A DNA stretch of 64,000 nucleotides from Chryseobacterium indologenes (GCF_018362995.1 NZ_CP074372.1:4526001-4590000), one strand, 5' to 3'; positions 7,986 to 16,901 are shown, counted from the first letter of the stretch. The notes: generated from the sequence alone by a model not told the origin. Numbers and translations: made by a program.

Positions 7986-8750
7986 CTATTTCAATGATTT
8001 TTTATCTTTAGCCGGGTTAACCAGTCCATAGGTAAATTTTGGTACAAGACGGTTTAATAGGTACACAAGTTTTGTATCCCCCACACGTATCGTTAACTGG
8101 TTTTTATGCAATCCACTGATAAGCCCTTTTACGAACTGCTCCGGAGATAGTTTTTTGTCTTTTCTGTCTGCTGTCATCTCGGTATCAACCAGCGGAGGCA
8201 GCAATTCAAAGACTTTTACATTACTGCCAATAATATGCAGATGCTCTCTTAATGACCTGGTGTAAAATGCCAAAGCGGCTTTGGATGCAGAATAGGTTGC
8301 TTCCATGACAGAGGGTACGATACTGAGTATGGATGTCGTATTGATTATGGCGGTTTCTTTTCTTGATTTGAGCATATCCATAAACAGGTTGTTCAGACGG
8401 ATAACACCAAGATAATTAACCTCCATTTCGTAGGCTGCTCCATTAAGATGCCTATCATCAGCCATGCCAAGATTTAATGGCGGGACGCCAACCCCGGCGT
8501 TATTATAAAGGATATCTATACCACCCAAAGCAGACACCTGAAGGTAGAGAGCTCTGGCATCTTGTTCGTTTCCTGCATCGCTCTGTATTGCAATAAGTGA
8601 CGGATACCTGTTCCTTGCTTCATCTAGTTTCTGCTGGTTTCTGCCTGTTATGATAACCTTTGCTCCAATTTCAAGAAACTGTTTTGCAGCTTCCAGTCCT
8701 ATACCCGAACCTCCACCTGTTATCAAAATTGTTTTTCCTTTTAATTCCAT
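7986..8750 (-). CDS. SDR family oxidoreductase (DltE-like)
   Basis: 254 residues starting at the ATG at 8750 (MELKGKTILITGG); an in-frame ATG 30 bases upstream would add an unusual extension. TGGGSGIG near 11-18, NNAG near residue 86, a Ser in TTSIL and the YSASK motif give a complete classical SDR. The C-terminus (VGDTKLVYLLNRLVPKF) is hydrophobic, as in DltE-type SDRs. The substrate is unknown. It is one of two SDRs side by side in the cluster, 69 bases from the other, and probably cotranscribed. Confidence 0.82.
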   Translation of the reverse strand: MELKGKTILITGGGSGIGLEAAKQFLEIGAKVIITGRNQQKLDEARNRYPSLIAIQSDAGNEQDARALYLQVSALGGIDILYNNAGVGVPPLNLGMADDRHLNGAAYEMEVNYLGVIRLNNLFMDMLKSRKETAIINTTSILSIVPSVMEATYSASKAALAFYTRSLREHLHIIGSNVKVFELLPPLVDTEMTADRKDKKLSPEQFVKGLISGLHKNQLTIRVGDTKLVYLLNRLVPKFTYGLVNPAKDKKSLK

Positions 8751-8819
8751 ATAATTTCTTTTTAACAGGGATGTGCCCATCTAAGAGCACATCCCATGAA
8801 CTGCTTTAATTACGGCTGT

Positions 8820-9554
8820 TTATCCTCTGTTGCGTGAAAGGCTGGCAAACGCTTCCCGGGTAGCGGCTGCATAGGCCTTTGTTTCACCAACAGGTACTTC
8901 AAACTGATCTTTTTCAAGGGCGATGAAAAGTTCATCTGCCACTTCTGAAGGCGGTATTCCGTTCGCTCCTCCAATTTCAGCAGAGAATTCTGTGTTTACC
9001 AACGGTGGATAAACCTCGTATACTTGAAGGTTTTTGGATTCCTCGTAGGTTTGTCTCAACGCAACTGTATAGCTGTGCAATGCTGCTTTTGTCGCTCCGT
9101 AAGTCGGAAGGAATTTGTGGCTTCCATAAACAGCGATTGATGATATATTCACTACCGCTGCCGACTCTTTCTCTAATAGGAGGGGCAATAACAGTTCTGT
9201 AAAATGGATTACCGAAAAATAATTGGTATTCATTTCGATCTGTGCCTTTTCGTGGGCATTGGTTGTTTCACTCAACAGATATCCGAATGCTGCTCCTGCG
9301 TTATTAATGATAATGTTCACATCTGAATGCTTTGTTTTCAATTCTTCAGCGATTCGTAATCGATCAGCTTCTATCGAGAGATCACCCTGGATAGCAGTAG
9401 CGTTGTCAAGTTGCTGCAGTGCATTGGTAAGACGTTCTTCATTACGTCCGTTAATAATCACCTTATTTCCGGCTGCACTTAGATTTTTTGCGATAGCGAG
9501 GCCGATACCGGCACTTCCGCCGCTTATGAATACTGTATTTCCTGTTGTTTTCAC
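8820..9554 (-). CDS. SDR family oxidoreductase (DltE-like)
   Basis: 244 residues. SGGSAGIG at 11-18 is the nucleotide-binding loop, NNAG follows near 84, and SSIAV plus YGATK supply Ser/Tyr/Lys. It is related to its neighbour at 7986-8750 in layout (DIxxNNAG, PPLVxTE, then a GETK or GDTK tail), suggesting an old duplication. The NAD(P)-dependent substrate is unknown. It lies 41 bases downstream of the alpha/beta hydrolase gene in the same transcription direction. Confidence 0.82.
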   Translation of the reverse strand: MKTTGNTVFISGGSAGIGLAIAKNLSAAGNKVIINGRNEERLTNALQQLDNATAIQGDLSIEADRLRIAEELKTKHSDVNIIINNAGAAFGYLLSETTNAHEKAQIEMNTNYFSVIHFTELLLPLLLEKESAAVVNISSIAVYGSHKFLPTYGATKAALHSYTVALRQTYEESKNLQVYEVYPPLVNTEFSAEIGGANGIPPSEVADELFIALEKDQFEVPVGETKAYAAATREAFASLSRNRG

Positions 9555-9595
9555 TTTATAAATTCTAAAATTAAATGATGTAACTGTCGTGATGG

Positions 9596-10561
9596 TTAGT
9601 CTTTCAAAAAGCTGTTTACCTCAGATGTAAAATCATTATGGTACTGGTACAAAGCTCCATGCCCTGAATCGCTCCAGATCACCAATTTGGCATTGGGGAT
9701 ATTCTGGACCATATTATATGAGTCCTGCGTGGCAACCATGATATCATTATTACCATTAACAATAAGTGCAGGCTGTCTGATTTTTTTTAGCAGGGTAAAC
9801 TCTTCATCCTGTTCACTTCCCCAACGGATAATTGCTGCTGCCTGATTCTGAATAGCTGTTTGGGTAAAGGCTGGAACACGGTCTTCTTTTATTCTTTTCT
9901 GCAACCTTTCCGTATAGTCAAGTCCTGCTTTTTGGCTTGTCGCTGAGGGAGAGAAAAAAAGATATACACGGGGATTTTCCGGCTCCGCTTTTCGGGCAGC
10001 TTCCACATGCTTAAGTATGTTGGCTGTATACTTACCTCCTTTATGACCTGTACCGGCCAGGATAACTTTGTTAACAAGATCGGGATTCTCTGCTGATACG
10101 ACCTGTGCCACAAACCCACCTATGGAAAACCCTAGCAGGTTAACCTTTTTATGCCCCAGGGCTCTGATTACATCTGCGGCATCCGCAGCCATGCCTTCAA
10201 TTGTCTCTGGGGTAGTGCCTGCTGAACCTCCCACACCTTTGTTATCCAGAAGTATGATAGGGTGTTTTTCAGCAAGGGGGTTAATAACCGCAGGATCCCA
10301 ATCATCCATAGTTGCTACAAAATGGATAAAAAATACCAGGGGAATACCTTCTTTCTGACCGAAAGAACGGTAAGCATATTTAGTACCCTTTACCTCAATA
10401 TATTGGGTAGGTGCAGTTTCCTGTGTATACACGGTAACTTTTTCGTTTTTACTGTCCATCGTTTTATTTTTTTTTGATTGGGAAAATGCTGTATTGACTG
10501 TCATACAGACCAATAGGGAAGCAATCCCCATTTTACGGATAATTGTTATTTTCCTCTGCAT
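9596..10561 (-). CDS. Secreted alpha/beta hydrolase
   Basis: 321 residues (291 if the ATG at 10531 is used, which puts the signal peptide right at the N-terminus: MGIASLLVCMTVNTAFSQ). The catalytic set is visible: nucleophile elbow GFSIGG, acid in GNNDIMV, and histidine in DSGHGALYQYH. The shape is that of non-haem haloperoxidase/esterase-like hydrolases. It starts 5 bases after the end of the OYE gene, strongly implying an operon. The substrate cannot be read from sequence. Confidence 0.8.
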   Translation of the reverse strand: MQRKITIIRKMGIASLLVCMTVNTAFSQSKKNKTMDSKNEKVTVYTQETAPTQYIEVKGTKYAYRSFGQKEGIPLVFFIHFVATMDDWDPAVINPLAEKHPIILLDNKGVGGSAGTTPETIEGMAADAADVIRALGHKKVNLLGFSIGGFVAQVVSAENPDLVNKVILAGTGHKGGKYTANILKHVEAARKAEPENPRVYLFFSPSATSQKAGLDYTERLQKRIKEDRVPAFTQTAIQNQAAAIIRWGSEQDEEFTLLKKIRQPALIVNGNNDIMVATQDSYNMVQNIPNAKLVIWSDSGHGALYQYHNDFTSEVNSFLKD

Positions 10562-10566
10562 TATTA

Positions 10567-11664
10567 TTAGTTCTTTTGGAGTGCCGGATAGTCTGTATAT
10601 CCTTCTGCTCCCGGTGTATAGAATGTATTTTGATCTGGAATGGCAAGCTCCGCATCGGTACGGAATCTCTCAACCAGGTCCGGACTAGCGATAAATGGAG
10701 TTCCGAATGATACCAGATCAGCATCACCGGCTTCCAGTACGGCATTGGCCGTTTCTTTCGTGAAACCACGGTTGATGATGATAGTGCCATTATAAATGCT
10801 GCGGAAGTGTTTGGCCACCTCCTGGATAGCGAATGGGTTTCCTGTAACATCTGTAAATGGTTCGGTTAGATGAATGTAAGCCAATCCATAGCCGTTAAGC
10901 CTATCAACAATATAATCATAGATGGCAATCGTCTCATCGTCAACAGAAATACCCATAAGATTATTTAATGAAGGATTAAAACGTACACCGACACGGGAAA
11001 TGTCCACAGCTTTTTTAAGTTCATCGAGGATTTCAAAGAGAATACGTGCACGGGTTTCTATAGAACCACCATATTGATCATTTCTTTGGTTGCTGTTCTT
11101 ACTGAAAAACTGCTGTAAAAGATAACCGTTTGCTCCATGCAACTCTATACCATCAAAACCTGCTTTGAATGCATTGACAGCTGCCTGTCTGAAATCTGCT
11201 ATGGTTTGCTTGATATCCTCCAGGCTCATTGCTCTGGAAGTTTCACTTTTCTTGAAACCGGTAGGCGTGAATATATCCAGATCTGGATTATAGCTTGATG
11301 GAGCCAGCGGTGCGTTTCCATTGTGATGGTCAGGATGCGAATATGCTCCTGTATGCCAAAGCTGGACAAAAATTTTCCCGCCTTTTTCATGCACAGCATT
11401 TGTAGTTAGTTTCCATCCTTCTATTTGCTTTTCAGAATAAATGCCTGGCACATTCGGAACACCCACACCATCTCTACTAATAACAGTGCCTTCTGTAATA
11501 ATAAGACCAGCAGACGCTCTTTGTCCGTAATATTCAGCATTTAATAATGTTGGGGCATTATCTGCATTATCCGATCGGCTTCTGGTCATTGGAGCCATAA
11601 CGATCTTATTCGACAATTCTACACTCCCTAGAGTGTAGGGTTTGAAAATGTTTTCTGTACTCAT
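10567..11664 (-). CDS. Old Yellow Enzyme family alkene reductase (NemA-like)
   Basis: 365 residues, full length for the FMN-containing OYE family. It opens with VMAPMTRSRSD (FMN-binding strand and loop), has QLWHTGAYSHPDHH, and the substrate-binding His/Asn pair in LHGANGYLLQQF. The C-terminal half has VGVRFNPS and a phosphate-binding region (IINRGFTKE). Such enzymes reduce activated C=C bonds in enones, maleimides and nitro compounds with NAD(P)H. In a cluster with quinone reductase, SDRs and a TetR regulator, electrophile detoxification is a reasonable inference. Confidence 0.88.
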   Translation of the reverse strand: MSTENIFKPYTLGSVELSNKIVMAPMTRSRSDNADNAPTLLNAEYYGQRASAGLIITEGTVISRDGVGVPNVPGIYSEKQIEGWKLTTNAVHEKGGKIFVQLWHTGAYSHPDHHNGNAPLAPSSYNPDLDIFTPTGFKKSETSRAMSLEDIKQTIADFRQAAVNAFKAGFDGIELHGANGYLLQQFFSKNSNQRNDQYGGSIETRARILFEILDELKKAVDISRVGVRFNPSLNNLMGISVDDETIAIYDYIVDRLNGYGLAYIHLTEPFTDVTGNPFAIQEVAKHFRSIYNGTIIINRGFTKETANAVLEAGDADLVSFGTPFIASPDLVERFRTDAELAIPDQNTFYTPGAEGYTDYPALQKN

Positions 11665-11689
11665 TTTTTTTATTTTTGGTAAATGATTT

Positions 11690-12526
11690 TTATTTTAAAA
11701 GGAAATTATGAATATAACCCACAATAAGTTCAGGACTTTGGTAATGGGGAGCGTGGCCTGCGTCATTAAGGATAAAATGCTGTAGGGTAGGTGCATTTTT
11801 TAACAATGGGAACCAATTCTCTACTGCAAGAGATATGTCGTGGTCTCCCGAAATAGCAAAAACAGGTACCTGTAAGGTTTTATAACCTTCCCTAACATTG
11901 AGGGCATCCTCGGTTGCACTCGCAATGCCGGCAATGTACCGACTGATCAATTCTTCAGTAGAAGGTACTTTACTCCAGTCCAGACGTTCATGGATTCTGT
12001 CTGTTGAAGCTTTGGCTGCTGATCTGCTTTTTTCCGATGTAGGTTCGAAGAATAGAGTGACCCAATCTTCAAAATCGTAGGCAGGCTTAGGGGCCAGCTC
12101 TAGAAAAAGAGGCTCAAGCGGAACTTCGTTTTTCCCTATTGGATTTCCTCCGATTACGGTATTGCTCAATATACGGTCCTGTGCCAACCACGTAGCATAT
12201 TGGGTTACAAACGTACCGTAAGACCATCCCAAGACATGGAATTTATCAATACCCAGGCTGTCGGCCAACTTAATGATCTCACTGGCAACTTCCTTAATAT
12301 CGGTTGGCAGTTCTCCCTCTGAATAACCGATACCAGGGTAATCAAAAGTGATCACGGTGTTCTTTTCCGCTAATAGATCCAGAAATAATGGGTCCCAGGT
12401 ATCCAGGGTTCCCCTGAAGCGATTGGCAAGTATGATCGGAGATCCGTTTCCGATCTGACGATAGGCTATATTCCTGTTTTCGATGTCTACAAATTTGGTT
12501 TCTGATGTTAACGCTGTTTTACCCAT
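11690..12526 (-). CDS. Cytoplasmic alpha/beta hydrolase
   Basis: 278 residues without a signal peptide. Nucleophile elbow GWSYGT, acid in SGDHDIS, and histidine in DAGHAPHYQ form a complete triad. The oxyanion region is NRFRGTLDTWDP. It is the first gene of the minus-strand cluster, directly downstream of two TetR-operator-like repeats and 25 bases before the OYE gene. Its substrate is unknown; esterase or haloperoxidase-like activity is possible. Confidence 0.82.
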   Translation of the reverse strand: MGKTALTSETKFVDIENRNIAYRQIGNGSPIILANRFRGTLDTWDPLFLDLLAEKNTVITFDYPGIGYSEGELPTDIKEVASEIIKLADSLGIDKFHVLGWSYGTFVTQYATWLAQDRILSNTVIGGNPIGKNEVPLEPLFLELAPKPAYDFEDWVTLFFEPTSEKSRSAAKASTDRIHERLDWSKVPSTEELISRYIAGIASATEDALNVREGYKTLQVPVFAISGDHDISLAVENWFPLLKNAPTLQHFILNDAGHAPHYQSPELIVGYIHNFLLK

Positions 12527-12549
12527 AATGAATGTATGTGTTATGTATT

Positions 12550-12599
12550 ATACTTTTTAGTCTATTTTAAAACAATAATATACTTTTTAGTCTATTTTA
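12550..12599 (-). promoter_or_regulatory. Tandem TetR-operator-like repeats before the redox operon
   Basis: The 20-base unit ATACTTTTTAGTCTATTTTA occurs twice, at 12550-12569 and 12580-12599, with a 30-base period. It lies between tetR and the first operon gene. The same ATACTTTTTAGT core appears twice upstream of tetR. The core is close to an ATACT-N4-AGTAT palindrome. Confidence 0.7.
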
Positions 12600-12612
12600 G
12601 TCCAAAAAAAAA

Positions 12613-13203
12613 TTAGTTGCTATATTGTTCGAGTTCGGCTTTCAGGTTTTTTATCAGAGAAACCATAGGTTTTGTAGAATTCATTACCCTACACATGACA
12701 ATGCCTCCTTCCACAGCAGCCACAATCTTAAATGCAATGACAGAAGGTTCAAGTTCTTTTGAAAACTCTCCATCTTCTATGCCTTGTTTCAACAGGTTCG
12801 TAAGATCTTCCTGCCCTGCACGGAATACGGATGCTACCTTCTCTTTGATCAGTGGGAAATTATCGTCCGCTTCAGCTGCAGTATTAATGATGGGACAGCC
12901 TCCCGGGACAAATGTCTGGATGGGATCTTTGTAAAAATCTAAAAAATTGAACAGTTTTCCTTTTACTGTTTTTCCCTTAGCTACTTCCAGTCTCATCTGG
13001 TCTGATATCTTTTTTAGCAACAGATCGACCACCTGGTTTGTAAGATCCTCCTTGTTTTCAAAATGACTATAAAGACAGCCTTTTGTGAGCTTTGTAGCTG
13101 CAAGGACATCATCAATGCTGACTCCGGAAATACCTTTCTGATTGTATATCGGCGCCGCTGTATGAAGTATAAATTGCTTTGTTTTTTCTGCTTTCGTCAA
13201 CAT
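12613..13203 (-). CDS. TetR/AcrR family transcriptional regulator
   Basis: 196 residues. An N-terminal TetR-type helix-turn-helix covers about 10-55 (IYNQKGISGVSIDDVLAATKLTKGCLYSHFENKEDL). The C-terminal all-helical domain, about 60-196, should hold the ligand site (PGGCPIINTAAEADD). It likely represses itself and the downstream redox operon: operator-like sites overlap its own -7 element and lie in front of the next gene. The ligand might be an electrophile or quinone, by inference from the operon content. Confidence 0.88.
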   Translation of the reverse strand: MLTKAEKTKQFILHTAAPIYNQKGISGVSIDDVLAATKLTKGCLYSHFENKEDLTNQVVDLLLKKISDQMRLEVAKGKTVKGKLFNFLDFYKDPIQTFVPGGCPIINTAAEADDNFPLIKEKVASVFRAGQEDLTNLLKQGIEDGEFSKELEPSVIAFKIVAAVEGGIVMCRVMNSTKPMVSLIKNLKAELEQYSN

Positions 13204-13223
13204 GATCTTTCTGTATAACGTTG

Positions 13224-13266
13224 CAAATATACTAAAAAGTATTTTTAAAAATATACTTTTTAGTAT
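13224..13266 (-). promoter_or_regulatory. tetR promoter -7 overlapped by paired operators
   Basis: On the minus strand TATATTTG (13224-13231) fits the -7 consensus. ATACTAAAAAGTAT (13229-13242) and its reverse complement ATACTTTTTAGTAT (13253-13266) form an inverted pair overlapping and extending upstream of it. A bound repressor would block the promoter, giving autoregulation. Confidence 0.7.
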
Positions 13267-13542
13267 TTTTCTGACATAATTATTGGAATTGAATAAATAT
13301 CTACACAGATCCGAACCATCCTCTTCAGAATAGCATAAAATTCCACTATTTTAATCCTTTTCAAATTACTGCCATGATTCTGCAATAAATATAAATCATG
13401 CTATTATCCAGTAAAACAGAATATGATCGAAGCATAAAAGCCATTTTGTAAAAACTTGTATATAAATTATTCAAATAAGTTGTTCTGTTTTTCGTTTAAT
13501 ATATAGGAGTTTTAACTAAAGGACTTTAATTAATACCACGCC
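13267..13542. other. Intergenic region before the recombinase
   Basis: The 338-base gap from tetR to the recombinase holds the tetR operators at its left end. I see no gene or clear hairpin in the remaining AT-rich sequence. Confidence 0.5.
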
Positions 13543-15119
13543 ATGCAAGCCGTTTATCTGTATATACGAGTCAGTACTGATGAACAGGCTGTAAAAGGAT
13601 ATTCCCAACGCAGCCAGTTGGATCGACTTGTGCACTATTGTAAAGATCACAATCTCATTGTTACCAAAACTATTTTCGAAGACTATTCTGCGAAAACATT
13701 TAACCGGCCAGAATGGAACAAACTGTTCGCTGAATTTAAGCTCACTAAAAATCAATCTTCACTTATTCTCTTTACTTATTGGGATCGATTCAGCCGCAAT
13801 ATTATGGACGCTTACAAGATGTTAGAAAGATTGCAGAATATGAAAGTTTCTATTCAGGCAATTGAACAGCAGATAGACTTCTCAATTCCGGAAAGCAAAA
13901 TTATGTTGGCAATGTACTGGGCTACTTCTGAAGTAGAAAACGATAAAAGAAGCCGTAATGTACGTTTGGGAATGCAAAAAGCAAGACTGGAAGGAAGATG
14001 GATTAACAAAGCTCCTCTAGGATATAGAAATAAAATCACATCTGATGGAAAAAAATATATAGCCCTCTACGAACCGGAAGCATATATTATCCGTGAGGCT
14101 TTTACAGCTATAGTGAGACAAAATAAATATTGTTTAACTGAAATATACAAGGATGCGGTATCAAATGGGCTTAGTTGCAGTAGAAGTGCATTTTACCGGC
14201 TGGTAAGAAATCCTATTTATTGTGGTAAAATAAAAATTCCGGCATTTGAAGATAAACCTGAAAAAATTGTTGAGGGTACTCATGAGCGTCTTATACCTGT
14301 CGTTTTATTTGATCATGTTCAAAGAATAATAAAAGACGCAGATTTAAACCATCCTAAGAAACTAACTTCAAAAAGGATAGTCAATGAAAATTTAATTTTT
14401 AGAGGTGTCCTACAATGTCCTAATTGTGGAAATACGCTTACAGGAAGTGGATCGCAGGGACATACTAAAAAATATTATTATTACCACTGTATGGGACGTT
14501 GTTCATACCGGGTAAGAGCTGACGCTATCAATTTGAGTTTTCTTTCATTCCTTAAGAACAATAGAGTGGTAGAACCATTTTTAGAACTTGCCAATAGTAT
14601 CTCAAAGGAATTTACGGTGAAGAACATCATGATTATATTCAGAAAAAAGAGGATATAAAGAAAGAAATGGAAAAATTGATTGATAGGGGATTCAATGCAC
14701 AAAAGCTATTTTCAAATGGGAATATTGACTATGATGATTATATACTAATAAGAAGTCGTTGTCAGGAATCTTTAAAAGATAATACTGATAAATTGAGACA
14801 GCAGGCTTTAAAAATAGTGGCTGAAAAACATACAGAAAAGGGAACTGATTACATAATTAACCATTTAGGGGAGTTTTATGAAAATTCAGATACTATAACC
14901 AAACAGAGAATTATCAGGTTGTTTTTTCCGGAGAAAGTAAAAGTAATAGAAGGGAATATTGATAAGATGCTATCAGAAAGTGTTAAGACCATATTTGGAT
15001 TAACTGTTTCAGCCTCGAAAATAAAAGAAATCCATGGTCAGCAGACAGACCAGGCAATAGTTGAATTTTTTAAAGAATTATATTTTTTAGGGTATGAACA
15101 AAACTTGAAAAATATCTAA
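13543..15119 (+). pseudogene. Large serine recombinase, frameshifted
   Basis: A resolvase/integrase of the large serine type, about 525 residues if repaired. The catalytic domain (1-150) has YIRVSTDEQ with Arg9 and the nucleophile Ser11, and WDRFSRN. A recombinase domain follows (about 165-270), then a zinc ribbon with CPNC near 292 and HCMGRC, then a coiled coil. The first frame ends at 14658 and the second (from 14667) continues the coiled coil and C-terminus. Reading the other frame before 14667 gives YGEEHHDYIQKKEDIKKEME, so one T is missing in the TTT at 14611-14613. It is a true mutation or a sequencing error; if real, the integrase is probably inactive. Confidence 0.85.
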
Positions 15120-15500
15120 AAATTGATTGATTAGTTTTTGATTTTTCAGAGTAAAGCTGATATTTTAAATTGTATTTATATAAAGTGCTGAAAAGCAGTA
15201 TTTTGTTTATCGTTTGAAGTGTTCGAGATCCTGTATAGATAACTTGATGGGCTTGACTTTTCGAACTTTTTGTTCTACATAAAAAAAACATTTTTAGTAT
15301 TTGATTGATTTTCAGTTGTTTATTTTTCTTGAAAGGGTTCGAATCCTGTCAGGTTCGTAGTAACAATATGGAGCTTTAATCGAAAAATCCTCTAAAAAAG
15401 ATAAAACATTTGTTTTTTAAGAAAAAATTTTTGCTTTAGAAAATAAGGTAAAAGGCTGAAAAATACTCTAAATAAACTGAATAACAAGCATTTATAAATA
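15120..15500. other. Intergenic region with the right copy of an island repeat
   Basis: No gene is visible. The region contains the 15227-15347 repeat related to 3931-4053, then AT-rich DNA up to the hairpin next to tRNA-Arg. Confidence 0.5.
15227..15347 (+). repeat. Imperfect direct repeat, right copy (candidate island end)
   Basis: It corresponds to 3931-4053: GATCCT..TAGATAACTTGATGGG, CTTTTCGAACTTTTTGTTCTA, and after 55 bases GGGTTCGAATCCT. It lies about 110 bases after the recombinase stop, the usual position of an attachment site beside a serine integrase. Confidence 0.5.
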
Positions 15501-15541
15501 AAATGACACCATTTGGCCTAAATTGTCCTAATGGTGTCATT
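15501..15541 (-). terminator. Terminator of tRNA-Arg/Pro copy 1
   Basis: AAATGACACCAT pairs with ATGGTGTCATT around an 18-base loop, ending 3 bases from the tRNA-Arg 3' end. On the minus strand it is followed by TTTATTTAT. Confidence 0.65.
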
Positions 15542-15544
15542 AAG

Positions 15545-15618
15545 TGAGCGCGAAAGGATTCGAACCTTTGACCGTCTGCTTAGAAGGCAGATGCTCTATC
15601 CAGCTGAGCTACGCACCC
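15545..15618 (-). tRNA. tRNA-Arg (anticodon UCU), copy 1
   Basis: 74 bases. The acceptor arm GGGTGCG pairs with CGCGCTC (one G-U), discriminator A, no encoded CCA. The anticodon loop is CTTCTAA, giving UCU, which reads AGA. The T-arm has GGTTCGAATCC. The sequence is identical to 23201-23274. Confidence 0.95.
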
Positions 15619-15650
15619 ATTAAGTAATTTTGAGAAAACTACTAAAACAG

Positions 15651-15725
15651 TCGGGGCGGCAGGATTCGAACCTGCGACCTCCTGGTCCCAAACCAGGCGC
15701 GATGACCGGACTACGCTACGCCCCG
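15651..15725 (-). tRNA. tRNA-Pro (anticodon UGG), copy 1
   Basis: 75 bases. Acceptor CGGGGCG/CGCCCCG, discriminator A. Anticodon loop TTTGGGA gives UGG. T-arm GGTTCGAATCC. It is 32 bases upstream of tRNA-Arg in the same transcript and identical to 23307-23381. A -7-like TACCTTTG lies upstream at 15768-15775 on the minus strand. Confidence 0.95.
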
Positions 15726-15767
15726 AGGGTGTCATCAGTAACGATATTTACTTCGTTTTTGCGGTTG

Positions 15768-15775
15768 CAAAGGTA
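15768..15775 (-). promoter_or_regulatory. Promoter -7 element for tRNA copy 1
   Basis: TACCTTTG on the minus strand fits TAnnTTTG, 43 bases upstream of tRNA-Pro. I do not see a -33 TTTG at the expected distance. Confidence 0.45.
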
Positions 15776-15983
15776 CAATACTTTTTTAAATAAAAAAATA
15801 AAATGAAGAATAATTTTTAATTAATTTTTGGTAAATAGAATTTTATTAACTTTACCTGGTTAATAACCATTGACTTATCGTGTTTGAAAAATGATGAAAA
15901 AAATTTCATTTTTTTTCTCTTTTTTTCCTTTTTGAAATTTGAAACCGTTTGTTCATGGTGTTTTATTTTTATAATCATAAAAA

Positions 15984-16283
15984 ATGAAAACAGAGGATTT
16001 TTATAAAATTTATATTCCTGCACTGGAAAAAGCGTTTCAGAATGATTCCATTAATTGGGTTTTTTACGTTAAATCTCCGGAAGATTATCTTGATGATGAG
16101 GTGTCAGCTCAAATTGATCAGTATTCGAATGAAAATGGAGATGTATTTCTTGAAAAAATCGCTTATTATTTTGATGCAAAATCCCACAACTTTTCTTCTG
16201 TTCAGGGAGTTAAAATTGATTTATATAAAGCTGAGCTGATCGATGAAATGGTAAAGATTAAAAAAGAGTTTTTAATTCATTAA
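15984..16283 (+). CDS. Small uncharacterised protein
   Basis: 99 residues, acidic, no signal peptide or membrane segment. Its form (DFYKIYIPALEKAFQNDSINWVFYVKSPEDYLDDEV...) is that of a compact alpha/beta protein; I do not recognise a family. It begins a run of plus-strand unknown genes between the two tRNA pairs, 17 bases before the next. Such runs of small soluble proteins and lipoproteins often include immunity-type genes, but no toxin is visible here. Confidence 0.5.
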   Translation: MKTEDFYKIYIPALEKAFQNDSINWVFYVKSPEDYLDDEVSAQIDQYSNENGDVFLEKIAYYFDAKSHNFSSVQGVKIDLYKAELIDEMVKIKKEFLIH

Positions 16284-16300
16284 AACAGGATACTATCATA

Positions 16301-16876
16301 ATGAAATATAAAAATATATATGTGAAAGCTGAATATCATTTTTTTCTGTTAGGTTGCCTTTTGATCATACTATCGTCTTGTTGTAAGAATGAAAAATTTG
16401 TAACGCACAGAATTTCCAATATATCCTTAAGTTTACCCCAATCATTTGGTATTAAGAAAGAAAAGGCTGAAGATTCACAAGTATTTAGTATCAATACCGG
16501 AAATAAGCGTCTAGGTTATATTTACTATGGTGATTATAAGCCTTTTGAAGATGATTCTTTTTTCATTACTGATGATAAAGAATTATATGAAAAATATAAA
16601 AACAGAGAGTTAAAGGCTTATTTCTCAAAAAACACTGAAAGAGATATTAAGAATGGTATTTTTAATATTAATTATTATTACTACGATACAATCAATAAAC
16701 ACAGAGCACAGATTATGTTGCCGAAAAAAGTTAATAAAGGATTTATAGGGATTCATTTTGACAGCGTAGATGTGCATAAAAATAAAATGGCAATTATTGT
16801 CAATGATTTGAGTGAAGAGAATAAAGAGTTGTTTTTAAAAATCTTTAAAACCATTAAAATCAATTCTGTTCAATAG
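16301..16876 (+). CDS. Uncharacterised lipoprotein
   Basis: 191 residues. A hydrophobic stretch (about 13-25) leads to a lipobox-like LSSCC at 25-29, so lipidation and outer-membrane or inner-membrane anchoring are expected. The mature part has charged and aromatic repeats (YYGDYKPFEDDSFF, NYYYYDTINKHRAQ) but no known motif. The unusually long segment before the hydrophobic core suggests the true start may be internal, though no better ATG is seen. It is part of the unknown block at 16-19 kb. Confidence 0.55.
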   Translation: MKYKNIYVKAEYHFFLLGCLLIILSSCCKNEKFVTHRISNISLSLPQSFGIKKEKAEDSQVFSINTGNKRLGYIYYGDYKPFEDDSFFITDDKELYEKYKNRELKAYFSKNTERDIKNGIFNINYYYYDTINKHRAQIMLPKKVNKGFIGIHFDSVDVHKNKMAIIVNDLSEENKELFLKIFKTIKINSVQ

Positions 16877-16901
16877 TAATAGTAGTAAAAATAAATGCAA
16901 A

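Noticed and set aside
15070..15291. A minus-strand 73-codon frame and similar frames across tRNA genes (such as 23236-23600)
   Set aside because: They overlap tRNA genes or repeat DNA, have no coding character, and are explained by the features on the other strand.
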